A stretch of DNA of 64,000 bases from Enoplolaimus lenunculus (GCA_030248215.1 JASANG010002574.1:62001-126000), one strand, 5' to 3'; positions 22,201 to 28,117 are shown, counted from the stretch's first letter. Made by a program: numbers and translations. Notes: generated by a model from the letters alone, not told the origin.

Positions 22201-25200
22201 TTAAAAATTAATATCATAAATTGCAATTTACAACAATTTGCAAAAAATATTAGTTTAATGAACTGTTTTTTGTATGATTTTGGTAATTTTCTGCAAATTT
22301 TTTTCAATACTTTCAGCGGTAACCAGAGCGTCTCGTGCAATGCTCAACTCAAAACGGCTACGAAAACTGCTCGAATTAGTGCTTGCGATTGGCAATTTTA
22401 TGAATTACGGAAAACGTTGGAAGGAAGCGTCAGGATTTCAGGTATTTTTACATATTTTTGTTTCAAATTTTATAAATGAACGAATCTAATTTCATACTGA
22501 AAGTGGATTATTTGTGACAGATTTTTAATAAATAGAAATTGAATAAAACTCAGACGTGTGGTATGTACAAAAATTATTAACGCTGGTGAATAATTGTCAT
22601 TTTTCGCCGCACTACGCCAAGTTTAGGCAGAGACAAAGAGTAATGCCCTGTTTGCACGTGCAAGTTTTTGCTGCGAGAACAGTCACTTGTGAATAGTGCT
22701 TAACGTATGTATTTTGCACAATTTTGAACGTTTGCCTTTGGAATATATAATTTATGACGAGTTTACTATAAGTGGCCTATTTACATCTATACAATTAAAG
22801 CTGCAATGCCCCGCATACGTATTTTGGGCAACTTTCGAGCATTACTTTTTTATAATATTTTGTTATAGTGGACACTTGATTGTTATGTGAAGGACAAATT
22901 GCATGAGGATTGTTGTACATTCGCTAACTTTTGCGCATTGCGAAAAGCAGGCTGAGACTAGTGATTATTGACAATCTGTTATATGCGACATTCTTGACCA
23001 TTTGTAGAATTGTTTGAAATTTTTAGAAAAATTAAAAATTATATAACTGTTCGCTGAAATGTTTAATTTCAATATTGACAAATGATTTTATCTTTTTTTA
23101 TTTTTCAGTTGAACGCACTTAGCATTTTGGGCGAAACAAGAAGCACAACGCGAAAAGACTACACATTGTTGCATTATTTGGTTGAAATTGCAGAAAGCAA
23201 TTTTCCTGAGTTGCTTCGTATGAAACGAGAACTAAACGTTGTTACTGATGCATCAAAAATAAGGTGACTGTTTCTGTCCTTAGTGTAGGCACTGCCAAAC
23301 TCAAAAGTATACCGATCCAAACCTTGATATACCCAATATGGCTAATGTAAAGAACAGGAGCGCAACAGTATTATAAGCTTATTCCTATGCCTAAGCCTAA
23401 GCCTAATTGTAAGGATGAATTTATTACTAAGTGTAAGCATAAGCATAAACCTAAGCCGAGCAAAAAAAATTAGTGTTAAGCGTAAGCTTATTCTATTCTA
23501 GTTCCACAGAAAAACATTCCGCCCCTGATGTTTACATGGGCTTCCAACATTGTTCATAATCAAAATTTAACTTAAAACATTTAGCACTAAATTTGCGTTT
23601 GGCTTTTCACTGTTATATACATCGTCGCGCCTGCTATTTCCGTTGTAATAGAAATTTCTGGATCCGCCACTGCTTGCAGATTTCAAATGGTGTCAGCTTG
23701 CAGGTGCAAATGCTATTTAAAAGTTTTGGTTACAGTAAAAAAATTAAGAAAATTAATGTGGAAAAAATTCTGATATTATTGGTACAGACAAAAAATCACG
23801 AAATATATCTAAAAATCACTTAAAATATTGCTTTTCAAGTTTTTATTCTAAAATTATTTGACCCTATCAGAGGGGGGATGTGGGTTGGCAATTTTTACCC
23901 CACCCGCGCTTTACCCACTCATTTGACAATTTCCTCTCGTGGGTATATCCGCGTATAAAGAGATCTACTCGTGACCATCCTTTTACCTGCGCCTGAAATT
24001 AAACCAGTATTTTAAAGATCGCACGTGATTTGCACATTAATAAAATTTTGCGTTTATAGGTCCAATATATCAGACACGTTGCAGTTTTACTAGAAACAAC
24101 AAAATTTCAAACCCAACTAAATAAAGCACCCGACAGCAACTGACCAGAAGTAAAACAGCGTATGTTTTGCACCTTAAAACTGAAACGTTTGGCCCTAATT
24201 AAAACTGTGATTTTTTACCCACGTAGCTACAAATCTTTACCTACACGTATACCCGGGACTGAACATTTTTACGCATCACGCATGTACCCTCGGGTACCCG
24301 CGGGTTCCAACGGATACAAGTCCAACTGTGGTCCCTATTACATACAAAGTGAATATGGTAATGTAAGTCCACACCGCTAACAAGACAAATATTGTCAATT
24401 GAAGTTTAGCGGTCAAATTTGAAATTTTTTATTAAAACTTTTTTTGGTTATACTTTAAGCTGGTCGGATCTCGAAACCGATATGCAATTAATAACACAAG
24501 GAATCAGTATAATTCGTTCCGAATTGAAACATGTACACAACTGTGAAGCGACCGTAGTTGAACACAACGGCGGTATAAATCAAATCAGTGAAAATGATGA
24601 TCGTTCAGCGATCAAAGACCGACTGACAACGTTTGTTTCAACCGCAACTCCTGAAGTCAACGCGCTTGAAGTCAAATTTAAAGAAATGAAAACGAGCGTG
24701 AGTCAATTGTTTGAGTTGTGATTTTTATCAAATTTTTAAATTTAAAAACAAATTTTTAAATTTAAAAACAATTTTTTTTAATTTAAAAACAAATTTTTTA
24801 ATTTAAAAACAAATTTTTTTAATTTAAAAAAAATTTTTAAATTTAAAAACAATTTTTTAAATTTAAAAGCAAACTTTTTACCTTTTTTATTTAAAAATAT
24901 TAAATGTTTTATAAATTTCTAACATAAAGTCGCATTCTCAAATGCGTATAACAGAATGACAACAAAGGTTCGGATTCGAATTCGGATACGGCAAAAATTT
25001 GCGATTCTTGTTCGGCAAAAATTTGCGATCCGGATTCGGAATCGGATTCGGTTGTAATAAAGGCGAATCAAAAAACCGAATCCAACAATATTCGGCAGTA
25101 TGTTTTTTCATTTTTAAGCTATAAACATTTTGAATAACTTGTTATGTAAATCAATATTTTTGTTTCAAATCACAAATGTCACAACTGAGTTCGGGCACGA

Positions 25201-28117
25201 AATATGTTAACGTTTACAAGTTAAGCGGCTGGCATTGCGTTGATGCTGCTTACTGTAAATTTCAGTGAGTTGATTGTAACTCATATTGAGTTGAATCATT
25301 CAGTCTGAGATAAAATTATAAGAACTCAAAATTTTGAGTTGATTCAATTCAGTCTGAGTTAATCAACTCACCCAGAGTCAAGGCAACTCTGAGTGAGAAA
25401 CAACTCACCTCAGAGTGAGTTAATGTTTACTGATATCAACTCAGTAATAACAAACTCGCTAGCTGAATTGATTGATTGACTTATCGGAATTTACAGTGCA
25501 GCATCTATTATCAGTTGATGGCGTGATTTTTTTGTTTGAAACCTGAAGAAAAAGACTCGTTAACAGTGTTTAATTTGAATAAATATATGCAGCTTGTTGT
25601 GTTTCTCGAACTATGAACCGATATGAAAATTTAGATTGTTTTTGGGGACAAAACTTTGAATTTTTATCGATGTTTGTTTACGAGTTATTCGCAGATTAAT
25701 TATAACGTAGCAGCTCAAAGGGAAATCGGATTTAAAGACTATTTCTTAATATGATTTCAAGAATATAGCCAGTATTTCACATCAGTAGTAATAGGCTTTC
25801 AAACTAACGAACTGCGTAACTTGCAGATGTCAAAGTTTGCACAGTAGAGAGTAAATCGAGAGCTGCAAATGTGCTGAATTTTAAACGTCACCATACTCTG
25901 GTTCGAAAGTTATAAGACCTATCGCCAGCTGGTAATAGGTGTTACACACATTTGAGAACACTGGCTCTAGAATCCAAAATGTTATTAAAACTGTATCCTA
26001 CTCCCTTCCCCAGAAATTTCGGGAGGAGATATATCCACTCTATCAAAATCCCCTTGGATACGTCCCTGTGTGGTTTTGTTATTGCAAAGTTTGCACGATC
26101 CCTATTACTGGGGGGGTTCTTGTACACTTCCCCCTATAAATTTAAGGTTGAGGTTCAGGTTTAGGCTTAAGTATTTTACTAAACCTAAGCCTAAACCTAT
26201 GTCTGTGACGGAAAGGGTGCAAGAGCGTACCAGCTGACGATAAACACAATACTCATTGAATCAATAATTGGCTAATTTATGTTGTTATGTTTACAGTTCT
26301 GGGCGTGTGTCAAAAAGTTTGGCGGAACGCCAAAATCCGCGTCTCCTGACGAATCGTTCCGTGATATTGCGCAGTTTTTGAAATCATTTTCAAACACTTA
26401 CCGCCAAATTCAAATCGCTCGTGAAGACGAAGATCGAAAACAGCGAACCATGACAAAAGTAAGCCGCCATCGTTGCTATTGCGAAAATTTATTTTGTACA
26501 CCGGATATCCGTTTCCGTTTTCGTTGCTGGTTTCCGACAAATATCGACAGTCGTTTTTAGCTTCGTAGCACAAAAACGTCGGGAATTGCGTTATATTTTT
26601 TGTTATATTCATAGGTGTTGCTGACATTTTTGTAAGCATTCAACTTTTGTGTTGCCTAAGCCGAAGCCTAAGCCTAGCTTAGGCTTATGCTAAAACTGAA
26701 CAAAATCTATACGTAGTCATCAAAAGTTTCAAATGTTTCGTTTATCATTTGCATCAAAATCTCAGACAATCTGGTGATTATATTTGAAATATTTCAATTG
26801 GATTGGAAGTAAAAATACAACAGCCAATGAGAAACGTTTATACTTAAACAGTCAAAGTGGTTGCAATGATTTCAATGCTAAGAACACTAATTTGTATACA
26901 TTTGTTTCAATTGAACACTTGTCAGCATGGCTGCAATATTTGGCCCATGTAAAGATCAGGGGCGGAACGTTTTTCTGTGGGACTAGTATAGAGTAAGCTT
27001 AAGGTTTAGACAATTTTTTTGCCTGGCTTAGGCTTAGGCTTAGGAATATGCTCATTTTTACGCTTAGGCTTAGGAATATGCTCATTTTTACGCTTAGGCT
27101 TAGGATAAGGTTTAGGCTTATGTTTAGGAGTATGCATCTAATACTGTTCCGTTCCTGTTTTTTACATTGGCCCAACATTTGGAACCCTACTCTTTATATT
27201 TAGGTTCACATTGCGACTGGAAACACACTGAAACAATATGCATATATATCTTAACTAAATATATGCATAAACTAATGCACACTTCACCTTATAGAACAGT
27301 GTATAAAGAAAATAATTTTGTTTTATGAGCTATGTTTACAAAACTTTACAAATATACAATTAATTTGTATACTTACCTGAAAATCAGTCGGACTGTTGCC
27401 TGAATTACGTATGTGGGGCGTTCCAGCTTTAATATAAAATTAACGAAAAAAATTATATTTTATCTCGTATTTTTTAACATTTTGTCGATTTTATTACAGT
27501 TGCAAACGATGCGATCACGGCAAGCGTCGCAACAGACGATTCAGCAAATTTCAGTCGAAGGTTTGCTGAACGCGTCGACCTCAGGTGGTAATTTATCGCG
27601 TTTTTTGCGGTCTGCACGACAAAACAACATTAACAGCAATAAATCGCAAAACGCAAACGTTGGCGAATTTGACCAATTAGTTGCTGCGCTTCAAAGCGGT
27701 GAACTGTTCACTGAAGAGTTAAATCGACTCCGAACAAGTTTTCGAGGGAGTACTCGAGTACGAAAATCGTCTCTTGCCGGAGGTGTTTGTCAAACTCCTG
27801 CAGGCGGCAACAATTGCAACACAATCGATTCAAATTGCAGTGCAGACGAAAAACTACACGACAGTATGCTAATGCGCGCAGCGGCTGCAGTTGCGTGCAA
27901 AACGAGCTCAAAGTCGCATCATGCTTACTCAGGGCAGCCCAGTAAACCGAACGTTAAATCAGTTAAAGCCGCGTCTACGGCGAGTAAATTGCGCAATCAA
28001 AATTTGCAACAAGTTACCAATGGCTCTTCGAGTTCAGGCGACGGTAACTACTCATCAGCAGCAAGTACGTCTCACAAAATAAGCATTGTTGCTCAGTATG
28101 GTAATCGAGAAAGATGA
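2458..28117 (+). CDS. DAAM: DAAM-family formin (Dishevelled-associated activator of morphogenesis), 5' end outside the window
   Basis: Formins nucleate and elongate unbranched actin filaments; DAAM proteins link Dishevelled and Rho-type GTPases to actin in planar polarity, axon growth and muscle. Sixteen GT-AG exons join in one frame: 2458-2571, 3519-3647, 14025-14177, 14793-14988, 15474-15603, 16360-16599, 17601-17755, 18556-18701, 19245-19340, 20326-20657, 21710-21798, 22317-22441, 23109-23263, 24460-24697, 26297-26458, 27500-28117 (3078 nt, divisible by three). The 1025 residues hold an FH3/DID part (about 1-240), a coiled coil (about 241-290), a tiny FH1 (373-385), FH2 (about 410-815, with I496 in RAQNLNIL and GNFMN at 619-623) and a DAD (875-910). 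An extra Ser/Asn/Ala-rich tail of about 115 residues follows. Exon order and sequence follow vertebrate DAAM1 closely. The GTPase-binding N-terminus is missing because it lies upstream. Tissue or pathway roles in this animal are inferred. Confidence 0.95.
3519..3647 (+). CDS. DAAM: DAAM exon (window exon 2), DID part
   Basis: Forty-three codons, phase 0 at both ends, between TGTTTTAG and [23 protein letters not shown] aligns with DEVSLKTAIMSFINAVL of DAAM1. The intron that follows is the largest of the gene, 10,377 bases, and is packed with elements. Confidence 0.92.
3766..4111 (+). mobile_element. Family H MITE, copy 1
   Basis: Ends are CAGGGTGTAACCGGAATA and the inverse TATCCGTTTACACCCTG. 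Internal blocks AAATAAAAGTTACGAAATTC and GGTGCATCCGCAATTGTTTT recur in the copies at 29754 and 48541. ATATTTAT occurs just before the left end and three bases past the right end, hinting at an 8-bp target duplication. Confidence 0.75.
4112..5001. other. Formin intron sequence without a recognised feature
   Basis: AT-rich. A short stretch at 4285-4365 reads like scrambled TTAGGCT/CCTAAAC hexamers (a decayed family A interior). A minus-strand ORF at 4541-4780 has no recognisable domain and I do not call it a gene. Confidence 0.4.
5002..5169 (+). mobile_element. Family E MITE, copy 1
   Basis: Ends CGGGTTCGTAGCCAAG and the inverse GGCTACGAGCCTG. The core GGTCTCAGCCCACCCTGG followed by GATTTTCAACCTTGTTTGTAA is shared with the other E copies. 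Confidence 0.7.
5337..5489 (+). mobile_element. Family D MITE without minisatellite expansion
   Basis: Ends GGGCTGGTGCTATACTTGT and the inverse of AAAAGTATAACGCCAGCCT. The interior is GC-rich (GACGGACGGC, CGGCGCC) but holds no tandem array, so it shows the family in its compact form. Confidence 0.65.
5668..5985. repeat. Mosaic of truncated J, B and A elements
   Basis: Three fragments abut. Family J lies at 5668-5736 (GCCCGTTTTCTCAAATGTG). The 5' half of family B lies at 5740-5850 (CACTGTAAATTCTAATTCG). The terminal arm of family A lies at about 5855-5945 (TTAGTCTAAAGCTTAAGC then CAGAAAAACGTTCCGG). Each ends abruptly where the next begins. Confidence 0.55.
6170..6378 (+). mobile_element. Family A MITE, complete
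   Basis: Starts GGTCCATGTTAAGATCTGGG and ends with the inverted arm CGCCCGTGTTCTTTACATTG plus GCC. TTAGGC repeats lie in the middle. The two flanks do not match, but the 3' flank ATATTTGTTATCAA is the one beside the A copy at 13614, so this 3' side appears to be part of a duplicated segment. Confidence 0.75.
6343..6470 (+). repeat. Segmental duplicate of the end of formin intron 2
   Basis: From the end of the family A copy through TTTTGTTACAATTTTAATTT and on to TTTTGTTTTAT, this follows 13888-14022 closely. The source segment stops exactly at the acceptor of window exon 3. Here the AG and the exon are not present. Confidence 0.65.
6481..6535 (+). repeat. Family G fragment
   Basis: CTGTAAAAAATGTACCATCA followed by CGCGTTGCGTTTTACA matches the subterminal part of family G. 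No ends are visible. Confidence 0.4.
6687..6812. repeat. Unnamed repeat, copy 1 of 2
   Basis: CCCCTACAATTGCAATACAA followed by GATTGTTTACGTTAGAC and a GTGTGGACGCCCTTGG-like end recurs, diverged, at 8711-8835. No ends or coding function seen. Confidence 0.4.
6965..7184. mobile_element. Family C palindromic MITE
   Basis: CACTGTAAAAATGGTGAGTC at the left and the inverse of GACTGACCATTTTTGCAATG at the right. The 220-bp body is nearly self-complementary around GAGCGACTCAGGTGAGTC. TA flanks have decayed. Confidence 0.75.
7258..7291 (+). repeat. (TGT)n microsatellite
   Basis: Eleven uninterrupted TGT triplets. The polyvaline ORF read across it is an artefact of the repeat. Confidence 0.95.
7495..7610. 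repeat. Family N block, copy 1
   Basis: GAATACGATATGGGGTCTAT followed by GCTGCCCCGGTTATAACGTG recurs at 53535-53651. The upstream TCATATGATATT links it to family L. Confidence 0.5.
7983..8145 (-). mobile_element. Family E MITE, copy 2
   Basis: Opposite orientation to copy 1: CAGGCCCGTAGTCAGCTCAC at the left and a decayed GGTCTACGGGAGCG at the right, with TTTTTCAGGAGGGGCATAC inside. Confidence 0.65.
8711..8835. repeat. Unnamed repeat, copy 2 of 2
   Basis: Diverged match to 6687-6812 (CCCTACAATTGAAATTCAAG followed by ATTGTTTACTTTTAGACC). Confidence 0.4.
8922..8972 (+). repeat. Family A terminal arm fragment
   Basis: CAGTCCCACAGAAAAACGTT then CCGCTCCTGATGCTTACATG and AGCC. Only the arm remains. 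Confidence 0.6.
9398..9494. repeat. (AT)n-rich microsatellite
   Basis: Interrupted TATATA/AATATA tract of about 97 bases, self-complementary and able to extrude a cruciform. Confidence 0.9.
9538..9828 (-). CDS. Candidate nested ORF or 3' exon, unrecognised
   Basis: An open frame of about 96 codons on the minus strand inside formin intron 2. It begins (TTG, if a start) [19 protein letters not shown] and ends [16 protein letters not shown] before TAA. Codon choice looks more protein-like than neighbouring random ORFs. Two overlapping AATAAA signals follow the stop at once (9537-9527 on the minus strand). There is no ATG near the front (the first is mid-frame, at M-M-A-A-F), so this could be a last exon whose upstream exons I could not find, or a retrocopy fragment. 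I recognise no domain and assign no function. Confidence 0.35.
   Translation of the reverse strand: MHHILDKFQEKPPKKVHLHASEYLALVKKSSRFASLTCKKRLDEVIASGNIMMAAFVFAEDATVSYFISLPKNKLREISIEARLYLLGPDGIDLYL
10312..10450 (+). repeat. Family E MITE, decayed copy 3
   Basis: GTTCCCGTAGCCAAAGAGG at the left and TACCTTGCTTGTAAGGCAAC inside. The right end is decayed to CTGTAGCCCACC. Confidence 0.5.
10685..10891 (+). mobile_element. Family A MITE, intact, perfect 8-bp target duplication
   Basis: The best reference copy, 207 bp. It starts GGCCCATGTATAGAACAGGG and ends with the inverse, CCCTGTCCTATACATGGGCC. Inside, GCATATTCCTAAGC leads into a run of CCTAAG hexamers, then a constant AGTCTAAACTTAAACTGAC block. 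AAAATGTT is present at 10677-10684 and at 10892-10899: a perfect 8-bp target-site duplication. The element encodes no protein, and the hexamer tract explains a Leu-Gly ORF on the minus strand. The 8-bp duplication and short inverted ends fit a hAT-type MITE. That class is an inference because no transposase is in the window. Confidence 0.88.
11225..11420 (+). mobile_element. Family A MITE, intact, perfect 8-bp target duplication
   Basis: Starts GGCCAATGTAAAGAACAGGG and ends CCCTGATCTTTACATGGGCC. CATATATG occurs at 11217-11224 and again at 11421-11428. The CCTAAG tract is split by the constant GTGCATATTCCTAAGC. Confidence 0.88.
11452..11510. repeat. (AT)n-rich microsatellite
   Basis: TATATA/AAATAT tract next to the family A copy. 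Confidence 0.85.
12000..12163 (+). mobile_element. Family E MITE, copy 4
   Basis: GAGCTTGTAGCCAAACAACG at the left and AAGGTGAGCTGGCTACTGGC at the right, with GCTTGGGTTGTAAGTCATCG in the core. Confidence 0.65.
12472..12603. repeat. Tandem repeat of AAATCATTTAAAGTTCTTT units
   Basis: About seven copies of an 18-19-base unit with both TTAAATCATTTAAAG and its inverse, so the array is also weakly palindromic. It lies in formin intron 2. Confidence 0.85.
12758..13098 (+). mobile_element. Family G MITE, intact reference copy with 8-bp target duplication
   Basis: About 340 bp with long inverted ends: AGAGTGGATGATCGC... and ...GTGATCATCCACTCTTGT. TATAATCA is at 12750-12757 and again at 13099-13106. 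The interior carries paired blocks GACCCCCCTTATTTAGAGGG and TTAAATAAAAGGGGGGTAGG. No ORF. The 8-bp duplication suggests hAT-like mobilisation. Confidence 0.82.
13107..13606. other. Formin intron stretch with no feature
   Basis: AT-rich, no recognised repeat ends, tandem array or convincing ORF. Confidence 0.5.
13614..13922 (-). mobile_element. Family A MITE with long TTAGGC tract
   Basis: Starts GACCCATGTAAAGATCAAGG and ends TGTTTTTTGCATTGGCC. ATATTTTT precedes it and ATATTTGT follows it (7 of 8 bases). The constant block GGAATATGCTCATTCGTACG alternates with TTAGGC runs four times, making this one of the longest copies. It ends about 100 bases before a formin exon. Confidence 0.82.
14025..14177 (+). 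CDS. DAAM: DAAM exon (window exon 3), DID part
   Basis: Fifty-one codons, phase 0 at both ends, between TTTTAG and [25 protein letters not shown] aligns with [19 protein letters not shown] of DAAM1, one of the most conserved formin FH3 segments. NHLDLFEM closes the exon. Confidence 0.96.
14191..14510 (+). repeat. Tandem repeat, about 8 units, beside a splice donor
   Basis: Units of roughly 36-45 bases read TTTACTCAACTTCAGTTCAA followed by ACTATTTTTTGTTTTTTTT. The length differences are all in the T run. The array starts 14 bases after the donor of window exon 3. Each unit contains a pyrimidine run and CAG, so each resembles a weak decoy acceptor. Confidence 0.9.
14514..14706 (+). mobile_element. 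Family A MITE
   Basis: GGCCTATGTATAGAACAGTG at the left and CCGACCCTGTTCTTTACTTT plus GGGTC at the right. Two CCTAAG runs are separated by AAATATGAGCATATTCCTA. It sits at the edge of the tandem array, 87 bases before window exon 4. Confidence 0.75.
14793..14988 (+). CDS. DAAM: DAAM exon (window exon 4), end of DID
   Basis: 196 nt, phase 0 in and 1 out, between ATACAG and [19 protein letters not shown] corresponds to RNEDELEFAKRFE, and [19 protein letters not shown] to EAYPHFMSILHHCLQMP, of DAAM1. The ATG at 14793 follows the splice acceptor and is internal. Confidence 0.93.
15105..15216 (-). mobile_element. tRNA-derived SINE
   Basis: Minus strand: A-box region TAGCTGAATGGTGATGG, B box AGGGTTCGAATCTTAGCA. 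Same head as the SINE at 2320. Confidence 0.65.
15474..15603 (+). CDS. DAAM: DAAM exon (window exon 5)
   Basis: 130 nt, phase 1 in and 2 out, between GTTTCAG and [22 protein letters not shown] aligns with QYWLLLDRIIQQIVIQ of DAAM1, then [16 protein letters not shown]. This is the dimerisation part after the DID. Confidence 0.94.
15640..15893. mobile_element. Family B MITE
   Basis: CACTGTGTAAATTTCAATGAG at one end (first G is an insertion) and TTCATTGGAATTTACAGTG at the other. Filled with ACTCA/TGAGT pentamers. It lies 37 bases past the donor of window exon 5. Confidence 0.82.
16360..16599 (+). CDS. DAAM: DAAM exon (window exon 6), coiled coil and Ser/Gly linker
   Basis: 240 nt, phase 2 in and 2 out, between TTTTTTAG and [25 protein letters not shown] continues the heptad pattern up to about residue 290 of the fragment. 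Then comes a Ser/Gly-rich linker ([12 protein letters not shown]). The coiled coil position fits other DAAMs; the linker is not conserved. Confidence 0.93.
16897..17127. mobile_element. Family B MITE, diverged
   Basis: CACAGTAAATTCCAGTGAG at the left, TCAACTCATCGGAATTTATA at the right. It carries the CACTCGGAAGCCTGAG variant seen at 60240 and 62056, a subfamily mark. Confidence 0.75.
17601..17755 (+). CDS. DAAM: DAAM exon (window exon 7), pre-FH1 linker
   Basis: 155 nt, phase 2 in and 1 out, between GGTTTCAG and GTATGT. It encodes a low-complexity acidic/Ser linker ([19 protein letters not shown]) ending KSKFINRI. There is no clear homology outside nematode-like relatives; it is supported by phase and position. 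Confidence 0.85.
17779..18207 (-). mobile_element. Family A MITE interrupted by family B
   Basis: Left arm GGCCGATGTAAAGATCAGGG, right arm TTACGGCCCTGTTCTATATT plus TCGGCC. Between AGGCTTATACTA and CTGTTACGG lies a whole family B element (17936-18178), so A was present before B inserted. Confidence 0.8.
17936..18178. mobile_element. Family B MITE nested in family A
   Basis: CACTGTAAATGCCAGCGAG at the left, AACTCGCTGGAATTTACAGTG (minus its first base) at the right. The GCGAG/CTCGC ends are perfectly matched, unlike most B copies, and suggest a young insertion. Confidence 0.82.
18556..18701 (+). CDS. DAAM: DAAM exon (window exon 8), FH1 and start of FH2
   Basis: 146 nt, phase 1 in and 0 out, between TTTTAG and GTAAAG. 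It holds the entire FH1: [14 protein letters not shown], essentially one proline-rich stretch. Then [13 protein letters not shown], the opening of FH2 (DAAM1 has ALKSFNWSKLPE). FH1 normally binds profilin-actin through several polyproline tracts, so this one is unusually short. Confidence 0.95.
18770..19110 (+). repeat. 62-bp direct duplication flanking a family C element
   Basis: CCTCTGAAAGGCATTTTAGT...CCTAATATATAC occurs at 18771-18832 and again, with few differences, at 19050-19110. The family C element lies between the two copies. The duplication is far longer than any target-site duplication. Confidence 0.85.
18840..19047. mobile_element. Family C palindromic MITE
   Basis: CACTGCAAAAAATGCTGAGTC and the inverse ending CACCATTTTTTGCAGTG; TA precedes it and TG follows. 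Confidence 0.82.
19245..19340 (+). CDS. DAAM: DAAM exon (window exon 9), FH2 lasso/linker
   Basis: Thirty-two codons, phase 0 at both ends, between TTTTCAG and [26 protein letters not shown] aligns with NKLEGTVWTEIDDTKVF of DAAM1. Confidence 0.95.
19743..19814 (+). tRNA. tRNA-like sequence, probably pseudogene or SINE head
   Basis: D arm GCTC/GAGC, anticodon stem GCGGA/TCCGT and T arm GTGGG-TTCGAGC-CTCAC fold well, with A box TAGCTCAGTGATTAG and B box GGGTTCGAGCC. Two things argue against function. Position 33 is G, not T (loop CGGGTAA, nominal anticodon GGT). The acceptor stem GGCTGTG/TGCATCG has two mismatches and two wobbles. It lies in a formin intron. Confidence 0.5.
20326..20657 (+). 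CDS. DAAM: DAAM exon (window exon 10), FH2 knob and start of coiled coil
   Basis: 332 nt, phase 0 in and 2 out, between ATTTCAG and [24 protein letters not shown] is the FH2 actin-binding signature; the Ile after NLN corresponds to the Ile essential for actin binding in yeast Bni1. [19 protein letters not shown] and [12 protein letters not shown] align with DMLEQLLKFVPEKSDIDLL and MAKADRFLFEMS of DAAM1. Confidence 0.97.
20813..20982 (+). mobile_element. Family D MITE, compact
   Basis: TAAGGGTGGTGCTATACTT at the left; TATAGGGCCATCCTAA at the right. GC-rich interior with GACGGACGGC but only short repeats. Confidence 0.6.
21509..21674 (-). mobile_element. Family E MITE, copy 5
   Basis: GGGGCCCTAGCCAGCTCACC at the left, TTTGGCTACGGGCCTG at the right; CAAGGTTCAAAATTTTAATT inside. 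It ends 35 bases before the acceptor of window exon 11. Confidence 0.7.
21710..21798 (+). CDS. DAAM: DAAM exon (window exon 11), FH2
   Basis: 89 nt, phase 2 in and 1 out, between GGTTTTAG and [26 protein letters not shown] follows SRINHYQQRLQSLYFKKKFAE of DAAM1 without a gap, which fixes the upstream of two possible in-frame acceptors. Confidence 0.93.
21940..21985 (+). repeat. tRNA-derived SINE fragment
   Basis: GCGTCGCTGAACGGATTAAG followed by a B box GCTGATTCGAGTCC. Body not recognisable. Confidence 0.4.
22317..22441 (+). CDS. DAAM: DAAM exon (window exon 12), FH2 GNYMN motif
   Basis: 125 nt, phase 1 in and 0 out, between CTTTCAG and [26 protein letters not shown] holds the formin hallmark GNYMN as [16 protein letters not shown] replaces the usual GQRGNAYGFK. 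Confidence 0.97.
22791..22955. repeat. Family K block, copy 1
   Basis: CATACGTATTTTGGGCAACT followed by CGAGCATTACTTTTTTATAA and, further on, TTGCGCATTGCGAAAAGC. Shared with 48301-48475 and 55803-55995. No terminal repeats seen. Confidence 0.6.
23109..23263 (+). CDS. DAAM: DAAM exon (window exon 13), FH2
   Basis: 155 nt, phase 0 in and 2 out, between TTTTTCAG and [26 protein letters not shown] then [17 protein letters not shown], which matches SLNKIADTKSSIDKNITL and LLHYLITIVENKYPSVL of DAAM1. Confidence 0.96.
23340..23542 (+). mobile_element. Family A MITE
   Basis: GGCTAATGTAAAGAACAGGA at the left and CCCCTGATGTTTACATGGGC plus T at the right. Flanks CCCAATAT and TCCAACAT agree at 6 of 8 bases. 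It begins 77 bases past the donor of window exon 13. Confidence 0.78.
24460..24697 (+). CDS. DAAM: DAAM exon (window exon 14), FH2 post region
   Basis: 238 nt, phase 2 in and 0 out, between ACTTTAAG and [25 protein letters not shown] then [20 protein letters not shown]. The frame stays open for seven more codons to a TGA. The strong GTGAGT donor and the direct continuation into exon 15 ([15 protein letters not shown] against AKDLFTKAVKHFG) decide the exon end. Confidence 0.92.
24730..24893. repeat. Tandem TTTTTAAATTTAAAAACAAA repeat beside a splice donor
   Basis: Seven or eight copies of a unit of about 20 bases that is internally palindromic (TTTTTAAATTTAAAAA). It starts about 32 bases past the donor of window exon 14. 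Confidence 0.85.
25251..25498. mobile_element. Family B MITE
   Basis: TTACTGTAAATTTCAGTGAG at the left, TTATCGGAATTTACAGTG at the right. Full-length with the TGATATCAACTCAGTAATAA segment typical of the family. Confidence 0.82.
25767..25966. mobile_element. Family J MITE
   Basis: Left end AGCCAGTATTTCACAT and right end (inverse) AGCCAGTGTTCTCAAATGTG. Inside, GGTTCGAAAGTTATAAGACC followed by TGGTAATAGGTGTTACACAC matches the copy at 39718. Confidence 0.6.
26297..26458 (+). CDS. DAAM: DAAM exon (window exon 15), end of FH2
   Basis: Fifty-four codons, phase 0 at both ends, between TTTACAG and [26 protein letters not shown] then [19 protein letters not shown] matches the end of DAAM1 FH2 (DEFFGIFDQFLQAVSEAKQ). 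A charged helix ([14 protein letters not shown]) follows. Confidence 0.96.
26942..27172 (-). mobile_element. Family A MITE, near-perfect target duplication
   Basis: GGCCCATGTAAAGATCAGGG at the left and TTCCTGTTTTTTACATTGGC plus C at the right. CAATATTT precedes and CAACATTT follows (7 of 8). Two copies of GGAATATGCTCATTTTTACG alternate with TTAGGC runs. Confidence 0.87.
27173..27499. other. Formin intron, no feature
   Basis: AT-rich intron end before window exon 16. No repeat ends or ORF of interest. Confidence 0.5.
27500..28117 (+). CDS. DAAM: DAAM last exon (window exon 16), DAD and C-terminal tail
   Basis: 205 codons plus TGA after TTATTACAG, phase 0. [18 protein letters not shown] is the DAD core (DAAM1 has GEFDDLVSALRSGEVF), followed by the basic [10 protein letters not shown]. 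The DAD binds the DID to hold formins inactive until a Rho-type GTPase binds. After it runs about 115 residues rich in Ser, Asn and Ala with no domain I recognise. In vertebrate DAAMs the DAD lies close to the C-terminus. Confidence 0.96.
   Translation: MQTMRSRQASQQTIQQISVEGLLNASTSGGNLSRFLRSARQNNINSNKSQNANVGEFDQLVAALQSGELFTEELNRLRTSFRGSTRVRKSSLAGGVCQTPAGGNNCNTIDSNCSADEKLHDSMLMRAAAAVACKTSSKSHHAYSGQPSKPNVKSVKAASTASKLRNQNLQQVTNGSSSSGDGNYSSAASTSHKISIVAQYGNRER

Noticed and set aside
24698-24721. Formin ending at the TGA at 24719
   Set aside because: A strong GTGAGT donor lies just before it, and splicing to 26297 restores uninterrupted FH2 homology.
27413-27499. Start codon at 27413 for a separate 234-residue gene
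   Set aside because: The segment before 27500 is intron-like and ends in TTATTACAG; the coding part continues the formin frame.
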